A stretch of 64,000 bases of DNA, taken from the NCBI RefSeq assembly GCF_022869785.1, contig NZ_CP094997.1, forward strand, positions 1,674,001 to 1,738,000, in the 5' to 3' direction. The notes beneath the pieces were generated by a model that saw only the letters and a program-made list of their open reading frames with translations, was not told the origin of the DNA and ran no database searches. Numbering within the stretch: position 1 is the first letter of the stretch; each line of letters opens with the position of its first letter. The position numbers and the translations under genes were made by a program. Positions 27,702 to 36,837 of the stretch are shown here, piece after piece. This DNA comes from Dyadobacter chenwenxiniae. Its GTDB lineage: Bacteria; Bacteroidota; Bacteroidia; Cytophagales; Spirosomataceae.

Positions 27702-29414
27702 TCAGATTGTAGACACCACATCTTTCAAATCGGCTTCTTCCGGGAGGTTGAGCTTTTTCCGGATTCTGTGCCGGATCACGCGCACGCTTTGGACCGAAAT
27801 TCCGAGCGTACTAGCCATTTCTTTATAAGTCAGATTGAGTTTTGCGAGCGCCATAAACCGGACTTCGGCAGGCGTCAGACCGGGCAATTTGGTCTTCAGT
27901 CTGGACAGATATCCCGTATGTATTTGTTCAAAAAGGCTCCTGAAATATTCCCACTGTTCGTCGGTAAGAATGGTGATCTTTTGCAATTCAAGAACCGTTT
28001 CCTCGCTCTCATTCATGCCGTATCTTGCGCTCAGTTTTTCTACCAGCAGGTTTTTCTCAGAAATGCTTTTGGTAAATTCTTCGAGCTGAATGGTCGCAAA
28101 AGTAAGCTCCTGTTCGGCTTTTTTCAGCTGGTCATTCACGATGCGCTGCTTTTCCCGCGTTTTATAATAGTAGGTTTTATAAAAATACAACGCAACCATG
28201 AGCAGCAGGAGCACGAGCGTCAGCAGGATGTTGCGTTCCAGTGTTTTGATTTGTTTTTCAGCCGCAATATGTTCCATATCGGCCCTATGTGCTTGTAATT
28301 GAGCCTTTTCACTCGCCCGAAGCATTTGCATCGAGTTGAAATCCTTTTCAAACAGATTGCGCATGTGCGTTGCGGAATCCAGATAAACATTGGTTAGTGC
28401 AAAGTTGCCCTTTGCTGCGTAAACCTTTCCGTAAACCTGGAAGAGCTGTTCAAGCGGCTTTTTCATTCCTGAATGCGCAATACAACCGCGTGCCTGTAAC
28501 ATGGCTTTTTCCGCCTCAGAGATCTTGCCCTGCCGAAAATAAATATCCGAAAGTAAGGTGAGTGACCGCGCTGCCTGGTCATAATCAGAAATGATCAGAG
28601 CCTGATTGACATTAGCTTGTAAGAGCGGAATGGCCTGGTCGTATTTTCCGCGCAGATAAGCCGTTTGGCCCAGGGCCCCTTGCGCAATGCCTTTCCAAAC
28701 ATTGTAGTCGTCAATGCCGACGTGTTGTAATATCTTCTTGAAATAACTATCGGCCGAGTCAAGCAAGCCCGTTTTCATATAACTCAGGCCAATAGTGTTC
28801 ATGGCCAGATTGTGTACGCCGCGTTGTTCCTTTATAACTTCCACAGTCAATGCTTCCCTCGAGAAGTTGATCGCATTTCGATAATCAGCGAAAAAATAAT
28901 AAGCTTCACCGATTTGGGTAAGGAAATAGGCCTTTTCGGGAAAATCCTTTTCCGAGATCTTTTTTAACATCGGGTGGATTGTGAGATATTCTTCAAAGGC
29001 ACGCTCGTAGTTCTGCGTGTCGTACCAATAAAGATGCGCAAGAAAACGCCTTGCCCGGATATGGATCTGCTTGTTTCCGGCTTTCTGAGACTTGGTAATG
29101 AGTGCATGGAGATCCATAATATGTTGCTTATGGTCATCCTTATGCGCTTCCCGGTTAAGCATGATGAGCATCAGCTCCGTTTCCAGGACCAAATCCTGGT
29201 CGTTGTGCTTGATAGCCACCTGTTTGAGCGTTTCCAGCGACTTATATCCATCTGCACGGTTGCCGTTACTGATGGACAGGTCAATAAACTTGCGTAAAGC
29301 CGTGTAGCGCTCCGCGGGAGTCTTGTTTACAATATTATCGAACTGGGCCTCAGCCGAAAACGCTGAGATAATGAAACACAGGGCAATGAAACATCTCCTA
29401 AAAATGCGTTTCAT
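27702..29414 (-). CDS. TPR-containing sensor with C-terminal LuxR-type HTH
   Basis: 570 residues with a signal peptide (RRCFIALCFIISAFSAEAQ), a TPR region (~40-370, with repeats such as GDNYNVWKGIAQGALGQTAYLRGKYDQAIPLL-type pairs), one transmembrane helix (NILLTLVLLLLMVALYFYKTYY, ~395), a cytoplasmic coiled segment and a LuxR/GerE HTH in the last ~60 residues (GLTPAEVRFMALAKLNLTYKEM...SVQSVRVIRHRIRKKL). This is a one-component regulator in which periplasmic TPRs probably sense an envelope or nutrient signal. Common in Cytophagales; the target genes are unknown. A 352-bp gap separates it from otsAB, with no clear shared sites. Confidence 0.9.
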   Translation of the reverse strand: MKRIFRRCFIALCFIISAFSAEAQFDNIVNKTPAERYTALRKFIDLSISNGNRADGYKSLETLKQVAIKHNDQDLVLETELMLIMLNREAHKDDHKQHIMDLHALITKSQKAGNKQIHIRARRFLAHLYWYDTQNYERAFEEYLTIHPMLKKISEKDFPEKAYFLTQIGEAYYFFADYRNAINFSREALTVEVIKEQRGVHNLAMNTIGLSYMKTGLLDSADSYFKKILQHVGIDDYNVWKGIAQGALGQTAYLRGKYDQAIPLLQANVNQALIISDYDQAARSLTLLSDIYFRQGKISEAEKAMLQARGCIAHSGMKKPLEQLFQVYGKVYAAKGNFALTNVYLDSATHMRNLFEKDFNSMQMLRASEKAQLQAHRADMEHIAAEKQIKTLERNILLTLVLLLLMVALYFYKTYYYKTREKQRIVNDQLKKAEQELTFATIQLEEFTKSISEKNLLVEKLSARYGMNESEETVLELQKITILTDEQWEYFRSLFEQIHTGYLSRLKTKLPGLTPAEVRFMALAKLNLTYKEMASTLGISVQSVRVIRHRIRKKLNLPEEADLKDVVSTI

Positions 29415-29766
29415 CTAAAATAGGAAGGTTAGGTTAAAAAATGGCGGCCATTGCTGACCGCCCGCAACCCACAACAAAAGAGTGGCACAGTATTAATCCG
29501 CGATTACACAATTGTAGTCCATGACTAATCTAAGGTTTTCACACCTGTATTTGTGTTCAGCCATCACTTTAATTCATGGAAAACAGCAAAACTAATTGCT
29601 TGCAACTGAACCGTAAACAGCCGTTGCCACGAAAAATCGGTTCCGATAAAATGATGAAAGAGGTTGCAGGCACTAAGCTAATACAAATCCTGACGACATC
29701 AAATTTTGATTTTCAATGTGCAGTAAATGATGCGTGGCATAGGTTTTTTACTTTTATTGGGGTAGT
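29415..29766. other. Intergenic region upstream of otsAB
   Basis: 352 bp. A TACTTTTA stretch near 29750-29757 resembles a -7 box 10-15 bp before the otsAB start. A 67-codon reading frame (29576-29779) overlaps the otsAB start and lacks any family pattern. Otherwise nothing recognisable. Confidence 0.4.
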
Positions 29767-32004
29767 ATGGAAAATTTAAAACAACAAAAGAGCGCTGGAA
29801 GATTAGTTATTGTAGCCTATCGATTGCCATTCAAAATCGTTCGTGAAAACGATCAGGCACAATTATTCCAAAATTCAGGAGGCTTGGTTTCGGCCGTCCT
29901 TTCACTGGTAAAGGACAAGAACGGATCGGGTTTTAATGCGGATGAAAAGATCCAGTGGATTGGTTTTTCAGAGAACACGCGCGAAGAACTTGAAGGTCAA
30001 TCGCTTGCTAATGAAGACTTTCAGGCGCATCCGGTTTTTATTCCGGAAGATATCAATGAGAATTATTACGAGGGCTTCTGTAATAACCTAATCTGGCCGT
30101 TATGCCATTATTTTCCTTCTCTGGCTCGGTTTAACGACGAGTATTTCGATGCTTATCAGGTCGCTAACAAGCTTTTCTTTGACAAAATCGACGAGATCAT
30201 TCAACCAGGAGATGTGATCTGGGTGCAGGATTACCAGTTGATGCTGCTGCCTGACATGATCCGGCAAAAATACCCAGATAACAAGATTGGTTTCTTCTTT
30301 CACATTCCGTTTCCGTCGTTTGAGCTGTTTCGCCTGCTGCCGGTGACATGGCGCAAAGCTATTGTTGACGGGATTCTCGGCGCGGACGTTGTGGGATTTC
30401 ATACCAATGATTACGTTGAGTATTTTCTCAAGGCCACGCGGCTCGTTTCCGGCTACGGCAACAAGCTGCATTACATCAACATGAGCAACAGGATTGTGAA
30501 AGTGGATTCATTTCCGATCAGTGTTGATTTTGATAAATTCAACGATGCTTACGATGATCCCATGGTGGCTGAAGCGCGCAATGAAGCGCGGCAGTCGCTG
30601 AACCAGAAAATCATTTTTTCAGTGGACCGGCTGGATTATTCCAAAGGCATTATTCACCGTTTGCGCGGCTTTCAGCGGTTCCTGGAAAGATATCCGGAAT
30701 GGCATGAAAAGGTCTCGTTTGTCATGGTTGTGGTTCCTTCGCGGGACACTATTGAGCAGTATCAGCAGATGAAATCCGAGATTGACCAAACCGTAGGCCG
30801 CATTAACGCGGATTATGGTAACATTTACTGGCAACCGATCATCTATCAGTATCGCTCCATGCCTTACCATGAGCTGGTTGGCATGTACACCGCCAGCGAT
30901 GTCGCATTAATCACGCCGGTGCGGGACGGGATGAACCTGGTTTGTAAGGAATACGTAGCCAGCCGGAAAGACCGGAAAGGAGTTTTGATATTGAGTGAAA
31001 TGGCCGGGGCGGCTGCCGAATTGGCCGAAGCACTGATCATCAACCCATTAGACGTTCAGGACATTGCGGATGCGATTAAGCATGCTTTCGAAATGCCTGA
31101 AGACGAGCAGACAAAACGAATGGATGCCATGCGGGAGCGGATTAAAGACTATGACGTTTTCGCATGGACAGAAGATTTCTTTACACAAATGACCATGCTG
31201 GAACAAGAACATGAACGCCTTCGACAGGTGTTCCTTACCAATAAAGGCATTGACGCGATCCGTCATGCCTATGCAGCTGCAAACAATCGCATCCTGTTTT
31301 TTGATTACGACGGAACGCTGGCACCGATTGTGCCGGATCCTGCCAAGGCCATTGTCTCCGAAGATGTCAAGAAACTGATTCTTGAAATCGCCAAAAGGGA
31401 CACCGTCATTATCATTAGTGGACGAGACCGCCACTTTCTGGATAACCTTTTCAGTGACCTCCCTGTTCATATCATTGCCGAACATGGGGCGCTAACCCGC
31501 ACCAAGGGAAGCGATGAGTGGGTGCTGAACGAGAGTTATGAAGAAAACTGGAAAGAAAGCATCCGTCCCATTATGGATATTTATGCCAAAAGGTGCCCCG
31601 GCGCTTTTGTCGAAGAAAAAGAAACTTCGCTTGCCTGGCACTATCGGACTGCCGATGATAAAGAGTATGCGCAAAGACGCGCACAGGAATTGCTTTGGCA
31701 ATTGAAAAATTATATTCAGCCCGAGCTTAATTTGCAGGTTATCGATGGTAATAAAGTTGTCGAAGTTAAAAAAACCGCTTTTAACAAAGGAACCGCAGCC
31801 CGGACATTCGTCGAAAATGGAAGTTACGATTTCGTACTCGCTATCGGTGACGACACAACGGATGAGGATATGTTTGAAGCATTGCCCGAAACCGCTTACA
31901 CAATAAAGATTGGGGATGACCTTTCCGCCGCCAGAAACCACATCAGAAGTCAGGAAGAAGTTTTCCATTTTCTTAATTTTATGGTTTCATCCATAGGGGA
32001 ATAA
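29767..32004 (+). CDS. Bifunctional trehalose-6-phosphate synthase/phosphatase
   Basis: 745 residues: GT20 synthase at ~1-470 (motifs DVIWVQDYQLMLLPDMIR, GFFFHIPFPSFELFRLLP, GADVVGFHTNDYVEYF, SVDRLDYSKGI) and a HAD-type trehalose-6-phosphate phosphatase from ~505 (FDYDGTLAP near 511, ISGRDR, GDDTTDEDMF near 694). It should make T6P from UDP-glucose and glucose-6-P and then dephosphorylate it to trehalose, an osmolyte. The conserved start VVSNRLP reads VAYRLP here, an Asn-to-Tyr change near the sugar site. A Crp-like gene follows 6 bp later. Confidence 0.95.
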   Translation: MENLKQQKSAGRLVIVAYRLPFKIVRENDQAQLFQNSGGLVSAVLSLVKDKNGSGFNADEKIQWIGFSENTREELEGQSLANEDFQAHPVFIPEDINENYYEGFCNNLIWPLCHYFPSLARFNDEYFDAYQVANKLFFDKIDEIIQPGDVIWVQDYQLMLLPDMIRQKYPDNKIGFFFHIPFPSFELFRLLPVTWRKAIVDGILGADVVGFHTNDYVEYFLKATRLVSGYGNKLHYINMSNRIVKVDSFPISVDFDKFNDAYDDPMVAEARNEARQSLNQKIIFSVDRLDYSKGIIHRLRGFQRFLERYPEWHEKVSFVMVVVPSRDTIEQYQQMKSEIDQTVGRINADYGNIYWQPIIYQYRSMPYHELVGMYTASDVALITPVRDGMNLVCKEYVASRKDRKGVLILSEMAGAAAELAEALIINPLDVQDIADAIKHAFEMPEDEQTKRMDAMRERIKDYDVFAWTEDFFTQMTMLEQEHERLRQVFLTNKGIDAIRHAYAAANNRILFFDYDGTLAPIVPDPAKAIVSEDVKKLILEIAKRDTVIIISGRDRHFLDNLFSDLPVHIIAEHGALTRTKGSDEWVLNESYEENWKESIRPIMDIYAKRCPGAFVEEKETSLAWHYRTADDKEYAQRRAQELLWQLKNYIQPELNLQVIDGNKVVEVKKTAFNKGTAARTFVENGSYDFVLAIGDDTTDEDMFEALPETAYTIKIGDDLSAARNHIRSQEEVFHFLNFMVSSIGE

Positions 32005-32010
32005 AAGATC

Positions 32011-32595
32011 ATGCAAGACGAGCTGCGGCTGCTGCAAAAACTAATCGAGTCGGTCAGGCCGCTGAATATGGACGACCGGAATGTTTTTTCGTGCATTTGG
32101 AAGCCGTATTCGGCTGGCCGGAAGGAAGTAATAACAGCGGCGGGAGAAACCGAGCATTATTTGTATTTTGTTACAAAAGGCATTCAGCGCGTTTATTATC
32201 TCGACGATCAGAACCGGGAGGCGACGCTGGCGTTTATGTATCCGCCCTCATTTGGCGGCGTCGTGGATTCTCTGCTTTTGGGGCAGGTTTCCCGATATTA
32301 TTATGAAACGCTTACTCCTTCTGAATTTTTACGGGCGCCCGTTCAGGAACTGCAGACATTGATGGCCGAACGTCCCGGAATTGCGGATATGGTCCGGCTC
32401 GGTGTTACCCAGACACTTTCCGGCATTCTCGAAAGGCTGGTGGAAGTGCAATGCTTCTCCTCCGAAGATAAGTTCCGCAATCTGCTCCGACGCAGTCCGC
32501 ATATATTGCAGCTTGTTCCACACAAGTATCTCGCTAATTATCTTGGCATTGACGCGACCAATTTCAGCAAACTGGTTAATAAGATCAAAATTTGA
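32011..32595 (+). CDS. Crp/Fnr-family cyclic-nucleotide-binding-type regulator
   Basis: 194 residues. A cNMP-binding beta-barrel is visible at ~20-110 (ETEHYLYFVTKGIQRVYYL, ATLAFMYPPSFGGVVDSLL), but the phosphate-binding cassette Arg/Ser pair is not conserved, as often in Bacteroidota Crp-like proteins. The C-terminus has a winged-HTH ending VPHKYLANYLGIDATNFSKLVNKI. It starts 6 bp after otsAB and so is likely co-transcribed; it could tune osmolyte production, but this is inference. Confidence 0.87.
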   Translation: MQDELRLLQKLIESVRPLNMDDRNVFSCIWKPYSAGRKEVITAAGETEHYLYFVTKGIQRVYYLDDQNREATLAFMYPPSFGGVVDSLLLGQVSRYYYETLTPSEFLRAPVQELQTLMAERPGIADMVRLGVTQTLSGILERLVEVQCFSSEDKFRNLLRRSPHILQLVPHKYLANYLGIDATNFSKLVNKIKI

Positions 32596-32664
32596 AATGT
32601 TGGTTTTTACCAAAAAATTATCGCTGCGCAGTACGCAATTTTGCAATGTTAAAACACAAGCAAA

Positions 32665-33228
32665 ATGAAACCTGTAAACAAAGCAGCATTGCTCAAAACA
32701 TTAGAAGATAGGGTAGAGGAGCACATTTCGGAGACGATCGCCCTATTCCAAAACCGCAGCAATGCCGATCTCAACAACCCATCCGCCACAGGTGGGTGGA
32801 GCATAGCGCAATGTCTCGACCACTTGAATAGTTACGGCGACTTTTATTTACCTCATATCGGGAAATCTTTGTCGGGATCAGACGACGTGAACGTTTCCGA
32901 GTTTACCAGCTCCTGGTTCGGCGCGTATTTTACAAAAATGATGGATCCGGAACCGGGTAAAAGGAAATACAAGGCAATGAAAGGGCACATTCCGGCATCG
33001 GACCTGGATGCCGCGAAAGTGGTTGGTGAATTCCTCCGTCAGCAGGAGCTCTTAATGAGTTATTTGAGGGCGGCGCGTAAAAAGGATCTTAACAAAATCA
33101 AAATCCCGATATCCATCTCCAAGCTGATCAGATTACGGCTTGGAGATGTTTTTCAGTTCCTAATCGCACATAACGAACGACATATGCAGCAGGCTAAACG
33201 GAATCTGGTTAGCGAAAAAACAAGCTAG
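32665..33228 (+). CDS. DinB-family protein
   Basis: 187 residues. The DinB fold is shown by GGWSIAQCLDHLNSYGDFYLPHI (His ligand), FLRQQELLMSYLRAA and the closing LIAHNERHMQQAKRNL helix with the second and third His. A subgroup common in Bacteroidota with a DUF1569-like look. It is the last gene of the rightward series and lies 69 bp after the Crp gene; it converges with the next small gene after 3 bp. Confidence 0.85.
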   Translation: MKPVNKAALLKTLEDRVEEHISETIALFQNRSNADLNNPSATGGWSIAQCLDHLNSYGDFYLPHIGKSLSGSDDVNVSEFTSSWFGAYFTKMMDPEPGKRKYKAMKGHIPASDLDAAKVVGEFLRQQELLMSYLRAARKKDLNKIKIPISISKLIRLRLGDVFQFLIAHNERHMQQAKRNLVSEKTS

Positions 33229-33231
33229 CAC

Positions 33232-33483
33232 CTAACTTAACGACAGGCCCTTTGGCTCGCTCAGGTTTTCAAGCTTTACAAAGTGGCATACGTAACCGGC
33301 TGAGCGTAACACAGCCTGAATCTTGGAAAAGTCAGATAACTCAGAAGTAAGCGTCAACAACAAGTCCTGGAAATCATATGCCCAGTGTTTAACATTGAGC
33401 TGTTTTAGGCAATCGTGCAATCGCTGAAAGGATTTGTTGTTTTTAATCTTGGTTCGAAAAGAAATTTTATATGTGTTATGCAT
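33232..33483 (-). CDS. Small HMA-like protein without CxxC
   Basis: 83 residues with a beta-alpha-beta-beta-alpha-beta layout like ferredoxin-fold heavy-metal-associated domains: YKISFRTKI, SFQRLHDCLKQLN, WAYDFQDLLLTLTS, DFSKIQAVLRSAGYVCHFVKLE. The CxxC metal motif is missing (KNNKS in its place), so it may have lost metal binding. Convergent with the DinB gene (3 bp); a promoter would lie in 33484-33620, which is AT-rich but has no clear element. Confidence 0.6.
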   Translation of the reverse strand: MHNTYKISFRTKIKNNKSFQRLHDCLKQLNVKHWAYDFQDLLLTLTSELSDFSKIQAVLRSAGYVCHFVKLENLSEPKGLSLS

Positions 33484-33622
33484 GTTGGTTTAAAATTATG
33501 GAGGACAGCCATGAATAGAGTTTGGTATCAGCCGGAAAATTTATCAGCTACTTTGTCAAAGATCAAGCTTATTTATAATAATTCCAAATAGAAAAAAGTT
33601 AATTTATCTTAAATTGGAAAAC

Positions 33623-33664
33623 AAAAAAGCTTCGCAACCATGATGCAAGGTGCGAAGCTTTTTT
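33623..33664. terminator. Bidirectional terminator
   Basis: AAAAAAGCTTCGCA (33623-33636) pairs with TGCGAAGCTTTTTT (33651-33664): a long stem with A and T tails on both sides. It ends the minus-strand D-amino-acid operon about 50 bp past its last stop. Confidence 0.88.
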
Positions 33665-33716
33665 GGTAAAAATATTATTGGAATATTAAGATTTTATTAG
33701 ATTTTTCCTAAGCCGT

Positions 33717-34787
33717 CTATTTCCAGCTACGGTCCAGAAAATCAACCCAGTTACGCCACATAATTTGTTCGATATCGGTTTCCGAATAACCACGAGCGGA
33801 CAAGATTCCGGTGATGGATTGCAGGTCTGCAATGGATTCGAGGTCCATAGGCGACTGTTCTTTGCCGTAAGCACCATCAAGATCGGAGCCGATGCCAACG
33901 TGCAGTGCATTTCCCGCCAACTGGCAGATATGATCTATATGTTCGGCAATGTGTTCGATTTTCAGCCCCATGCTTTCTGGCGTCGACTTACCGCGAACCC
34001 AGCCGGGAACCATCATCCAGGCATCGAATGCCATGCCTATTACCGCCTTCCTTTCCAGCAGTTCCTTGATCATTTCATCTGAAAACTGCCGGTTATGCGG
34101 TGTGATTTTCCTAACCAGGTTGTGACTAGCCCAAACAGGTCCTTTGAAAATGTCCAGCGCTTCCCAGAACGCCGTGTCGCACAAGTGCGTCGCGTCCAGG
34201 ATCATATTCAGTTTCTCCATCTCCCGCAACAAATCTTTGCCTTGCTGAGATAATTGCTGGTCGGAGTCTGTGCCGTAAGCATAAACGCCGGGCCCGTAAT
34301 GTGCCGGGCCAATTGCACGCAAGCCGTACTGGTAGGCAATTTCAAGGTTTTTCAGACTAATAAAAGAATCCGCTCCTTCCAGGCTTAGAATGTATCCGAT
34401 AGGAAGGTTTTCCGTGGATACGGCATTTTTCCAAAGTTCCAAATGTGAGTGTAAACCAGGAAGGTTCACAATCTGCACCATTTCCCCGGCTTCTTCCATG
34501 ACCTTATACCAGGCAATTTGTGCCTGGGTTTGCGCCCATGCCTGTGCCTGGGAATGCCAACCCGGAATTTTGCTGTCGGGTTTCACGAAACGGGCGATCT
34601 GTGTAGCCACGCATATGCCAATGTTGCCCTTGCGCATTTCCGGAAAACTCACTACGCCTTTGCCGCGATCTGGCTTGTCGGTTAGATTGGCTTCGCGCTG
34701 TCTGATGGCATTCAAATCCTGGGTAAGGTCCCGGTTCCATTCCACGGCATTCATGGAAAGGTCGAGATGGGCATCAAAAAGTAACAT
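33717..34787 (-). CDS. M19-family (membrane/renal) dipeptidase
   Basis: 356 residues, cytosolic by lack of signal. The M19 metal site is visible: DAHLDLSMN near the start (HxD), the bridging Glu in ILSLEGADSF (~120), and later histidines (DATHLCDTAFWE, ASHNLVRKI). Such enzymes cleave dipeptides, often with D-residues at the C-terminus, or act as D-aminoacylases. It is the last gene of the minus-strand operon with the D-threonine-aldolase-like protein 24 bp upstream, which fits release of D-amino acids from peptides. Confidence 0.9.
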   Translation of the reverse strand: MLLFDAHLDLSMNAVEWNRDLTQDLNAIRQREANLTDKPDRGKGVVSFPEMRKGNIGICVATQIARFVKPDSKIPGWHSQAQAWAQTQAQIAWYKVMEEAGEMVQIVNLPGLHSHLELWKNAVSTENLPIGYILSLEGADSFISLKNLEIAYQYGLRAIGPAHYGPGVYAYGTDSDQQLSQQGKDLLREMEKLNMILDATHLCDTAFWEALDIFKGPVWASHNLVRKITPHNRQFSDEMIKELLERKAVIGMAFDAWMMVPGWVRGKSTPESMGLKIEHIAEHIDHICQLAGNALHVGIGSDLDGAYGKEQSPMDLESIADLQSITGILSARGYSETDIEQIMWRNWVDFLDRSWK

Positions 34788-34811
34788 TATCTGTTGTTTA
34801 GGAATGTAAGA

Positions 34812-35921
34812 TTAAATTGTAATGCGTCGTTTGCGGGCTACGATTTTCCACTCGTCAGTTACTTCGCCGTCTTCAATAACAGAGGCAAATTCGTGCAACG
34901 CAACAGTGGGGCAAACATGAAAAGGCAGCGCATAAAGCACATCACCAATCTGCGTAGCGTCCCAAACGTCCTGCGTAACCTGCAAAACGCCGTGTTCCTC
35001 GCTTTGACCAATCAATGTATAGCTAGGCAGATTCAGTAGTTTGAAACGATTTTCAATCGGACTTTCGGGCGCAATAGCCTTATGCCCCAGATCGATCGTA
35101 ACAATGCCGGCTGTTGGTTTGGAAACGACACGCGTGAGAACTAACGCTGCATGTTGGAAAGGCTGACCGTCAAAACGGTCGCCATAGCCCCAATCCCAAA
35201 GCACATTTGTGCCGGGGCTTAGAAACACTTCAGGCCGCAGGGCGTGAACGGTGAACGACGGCGAGCCGCCCGCTATAATCATCGGACTGTTTCCAGTATG
35301 ATTTTTGATCAGATCAAAAAGCGGTAGTACTTTGTCAAATGCTTCATCCACAGCGAGTTTCCTATCTGAGAATTCGGGTTCGCGCAAATGTCCGTCATAG
35401 ACATGCACACCCGCAAACGCTATGTTGGAAAGTCCTGTAATGTAACGATACAGGGATAGCAACGAAACATCCGTGATATGCCCGGAGCGGTTCATGCCAT
35501 TGTTTACGTCGATAAATACATTGAAAATGACATTATTGGCAATACCCAGCTCGTTCAGATCGTCGGCGGATTTCTCGTTGTCGATCAGCGAGGAGAATGT
35601 GGCGTCCGGGAATTTGTTGCGCAGCGCAAGAAGCCGGTCAATGTTAGGGCCGACCATTTGGTAAGCCAGCAAGATCCATTTTGCACCGGCATCAGCCAAC
35701 ATTTCTGCTTCTGCAATCGTAGCACACTTGAATTTACTGATGCCTTGCGCTAGTTGTAATTCTACAATTTCGCTGCACTTATGCGTCTTCACATGCGGAA
35801 TCAGTCTGTCGGCATCACCCGCAATGCTGACCATTCCGTGGATATTATTCTCTATGCGATCCTTGTAAAAGAGTAGGGAAGGAGAGATGACGCGCTCGGG
35901 ATTTTTTAGCTGAAACCACAT
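34812..35921 (-). CDS. D-threonine aldolase / D-serine dehydratase-like PLP enzyme
   Basis: 369 residues, fold-type III. The PLP lysine is K45 in PHVKTHK; the C-terminal zinc site of the DSD1/D-TA family is visible as SEEHGVL and FHVCPT (His and Cys). The reaction is D-threonine to glycine and acetaldehyde, or D-serine to pyruvate and ammonia; the two cannot be separated by sequence alone. Its neighbours, a RidA protein and a GntP-type permease in the same direction, favour D-serine or D-threonine catabolism, since RidA clears 2-aminoacrylate/iminobutyrate from dehydratases. Confidence 0.9.
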   Translation of the reverse strand: MWFQLKNPERVISPSLLFYKDRIENNIHGMVSIAGDADRLIPHVKTHKCSEIVELQLAQGISKFKCATIAEAEMLADAGAKWILLAYQMVGPNIDRLLALRNKFPDATFSSLIDNEKSADDLNELGIANNVIFNVFIDVNNGMNRSGHITDVSLLSLYRYITGLSNIAFAGVHVYDGHLREPEFSDRKLAVDEAFDKVLPLFDLIKNHTGNSPMIIAGGSPSFTVHALRPEVFLSPGTNVLWDWGYGDRFDGQPFQHAALVLTRVVSKPTAGIVTIDLGHKAIAPESPIENRFKLLNLPSYTLIGQSEEHGVLQVTQDVWDATQIGDVLYALPFHVCPTVALHEFASVIEDGEVTDEWKIVARKRRITI

Positions 35922-35932
35922 TTGGGGGATGT

Positions 35933-36020
35933 TGAATGAGTGAATGAGTGAATGAGTGAATGTTTAATTTTGAATGATTGAATGATTGAATGACCGAATT
36001 ATTATTCACTCATTAAATCA
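35933..36020. repeat. Octamer repeat element between ridA and D-TA genes
   Basis: Repeats of TGAATGAG and TGAATGAT (period 8) at 35933-35993, ending in the inverted ATTCACTCATT (36003-36013). The unit matches the larger elements at 36503-36835 and 48706-48886. Confidence 0.8.
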
Positions 36021-36025
36021 TTATT

Positions 36026-36499
36026 TTACTTCTCTTCCAGCTCAAACATTACCTCAATTTCAACAGGAATGTTATCAGGCAGGCTTCCCATTCCTACGGC
36101 GCTCCTTACACCGATTCCGTTTTCCTCACCCCAGATTTTGGCGAAAAGCTCGCTGCACCCGTTGATAATGAAGGGGTGTTTTTCAAAATCAGGCGTGCAA
36201 TTGACCATGCCTAACACTTTTATGACGCGCTTAATGCGGTTGAGGCTTCCCAGGTTTGCTTTCAATGTAGACAGGATCGTTAATCCAACTTGGCGTGCTG
36301 CCAGTTTGCCTGCATCCGCATCCATATCTTTTCCGATGCGTCCTTTTATAAGCGTTCCATCGTCCTGCACCGTGCCGTGTCCCGACACATAAACCCAGCG
36401 TTTATCAACGATCAAAAGCGGCTTGTAAACGCCAAGCGGTTTTGGAGCGGGAGGAAGATTAAGACCAAGAGCAGCGAAGTTTGATTCGGGGGTGTTCAT
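36026..36499 (-). CDS. RidA/YjgF-family protein
   Basis: 157 residues of the YjgF/RidA trimer fold. The conserved region GIGVRSAVGMGSLPDNIPVEIE carries the Arg that binds the carboxylate of imine substrates. Members deaminate 2-aminoacrylate or related enamines made by PLP dehydratases; the longer N-terminus (ALGLNLPPAPKPLGVYKP) marks a Rid subgroup distinct from enteric RidA. It sits between a PLP enzyme and a GntP permease, separated from each by repeat-rich gaps. Confidence 0.9.
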   Translation of the reverse strand: MNTPESNFAALGLNLPPAPKPLGVYKPLLIVDKRWVYVSGHGTVQDDGTLIKGRIGKDMDADAGKLAARQVGLTILSTLKANLGSLNRIKRVIKVLGMVNCTPDFEKHPFIINGCSELFAKIWGEENGIGVRSAVGMGSLPDNIPVEIEVMFELEEK

Positions 36500-36502
36500 T
36501 TT

Positions 36503-36835
36503 TTAATGAGTGAATGAGTGAATGAGTGAATGAGTGCCAATTTTGAATGACTGAATGATTGAATGATTGAATGATTGAATGATTGAATGATTGAATGATT
36601 GAATGAGCGGGCGCCGTTGCGCTGAATGAGCGGGCGCCGTTGCGCTGAATGATGTTGATTGTGAATGAATTGATTGATCTTTCAGGATTGAAGGGGAAGT
36701 CTGTCGATAATGAGGCAATGTAGTTTCATTTGTCTTCTAACATTCACCCATTCATTCAAAATGAAACCATTCAGTCATTCGCTCATTCAGCGCAACGGCG
36801 CCCGCTCATTCAGTCATTCACTCATTCAAAATTGT
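36503..36835. repeat. Octamer repeat element with 23-bp GC-rich insertions, inverted arms
   Basis: Left arm: (TGAATGAN)n from 36505 to ~36604, then two exact tandem copies of a 23-bp unit (36605-36627 and 36628-36650; begins GAGCGGGCGCCGTTGCG). Right arm, inverted: ATTCATTCA/CATTCACTC repeats from ~36742 to 36832, containing one reverse copy of the 23-mer at 36785-36807. The arms can pair into a long hairpin with an ~80-nt loop. It lies between gntP and ridA in the operon. Reading frames inside (SFNHSIIQS repeats) are artefacts. The 338-bp gap holds no gene. Confidence 0.85.
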
Positions 36836-36837
36836 TT

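Noticed and set aside
29576..29779. 67-codon frame overlapping the otsAB start
   Set aside because: No recognisable domain; the otsAB start lies within it.
36545..36604. Possible CRISPR array
   Set aside because: Repeats are 8-bp tandem units without unique spacers; no cas gene nearby.
36503..36718. Frame with SFNHSIIQS repeats
   Set aside because: Translation of the octamer repeat element; not a gene.
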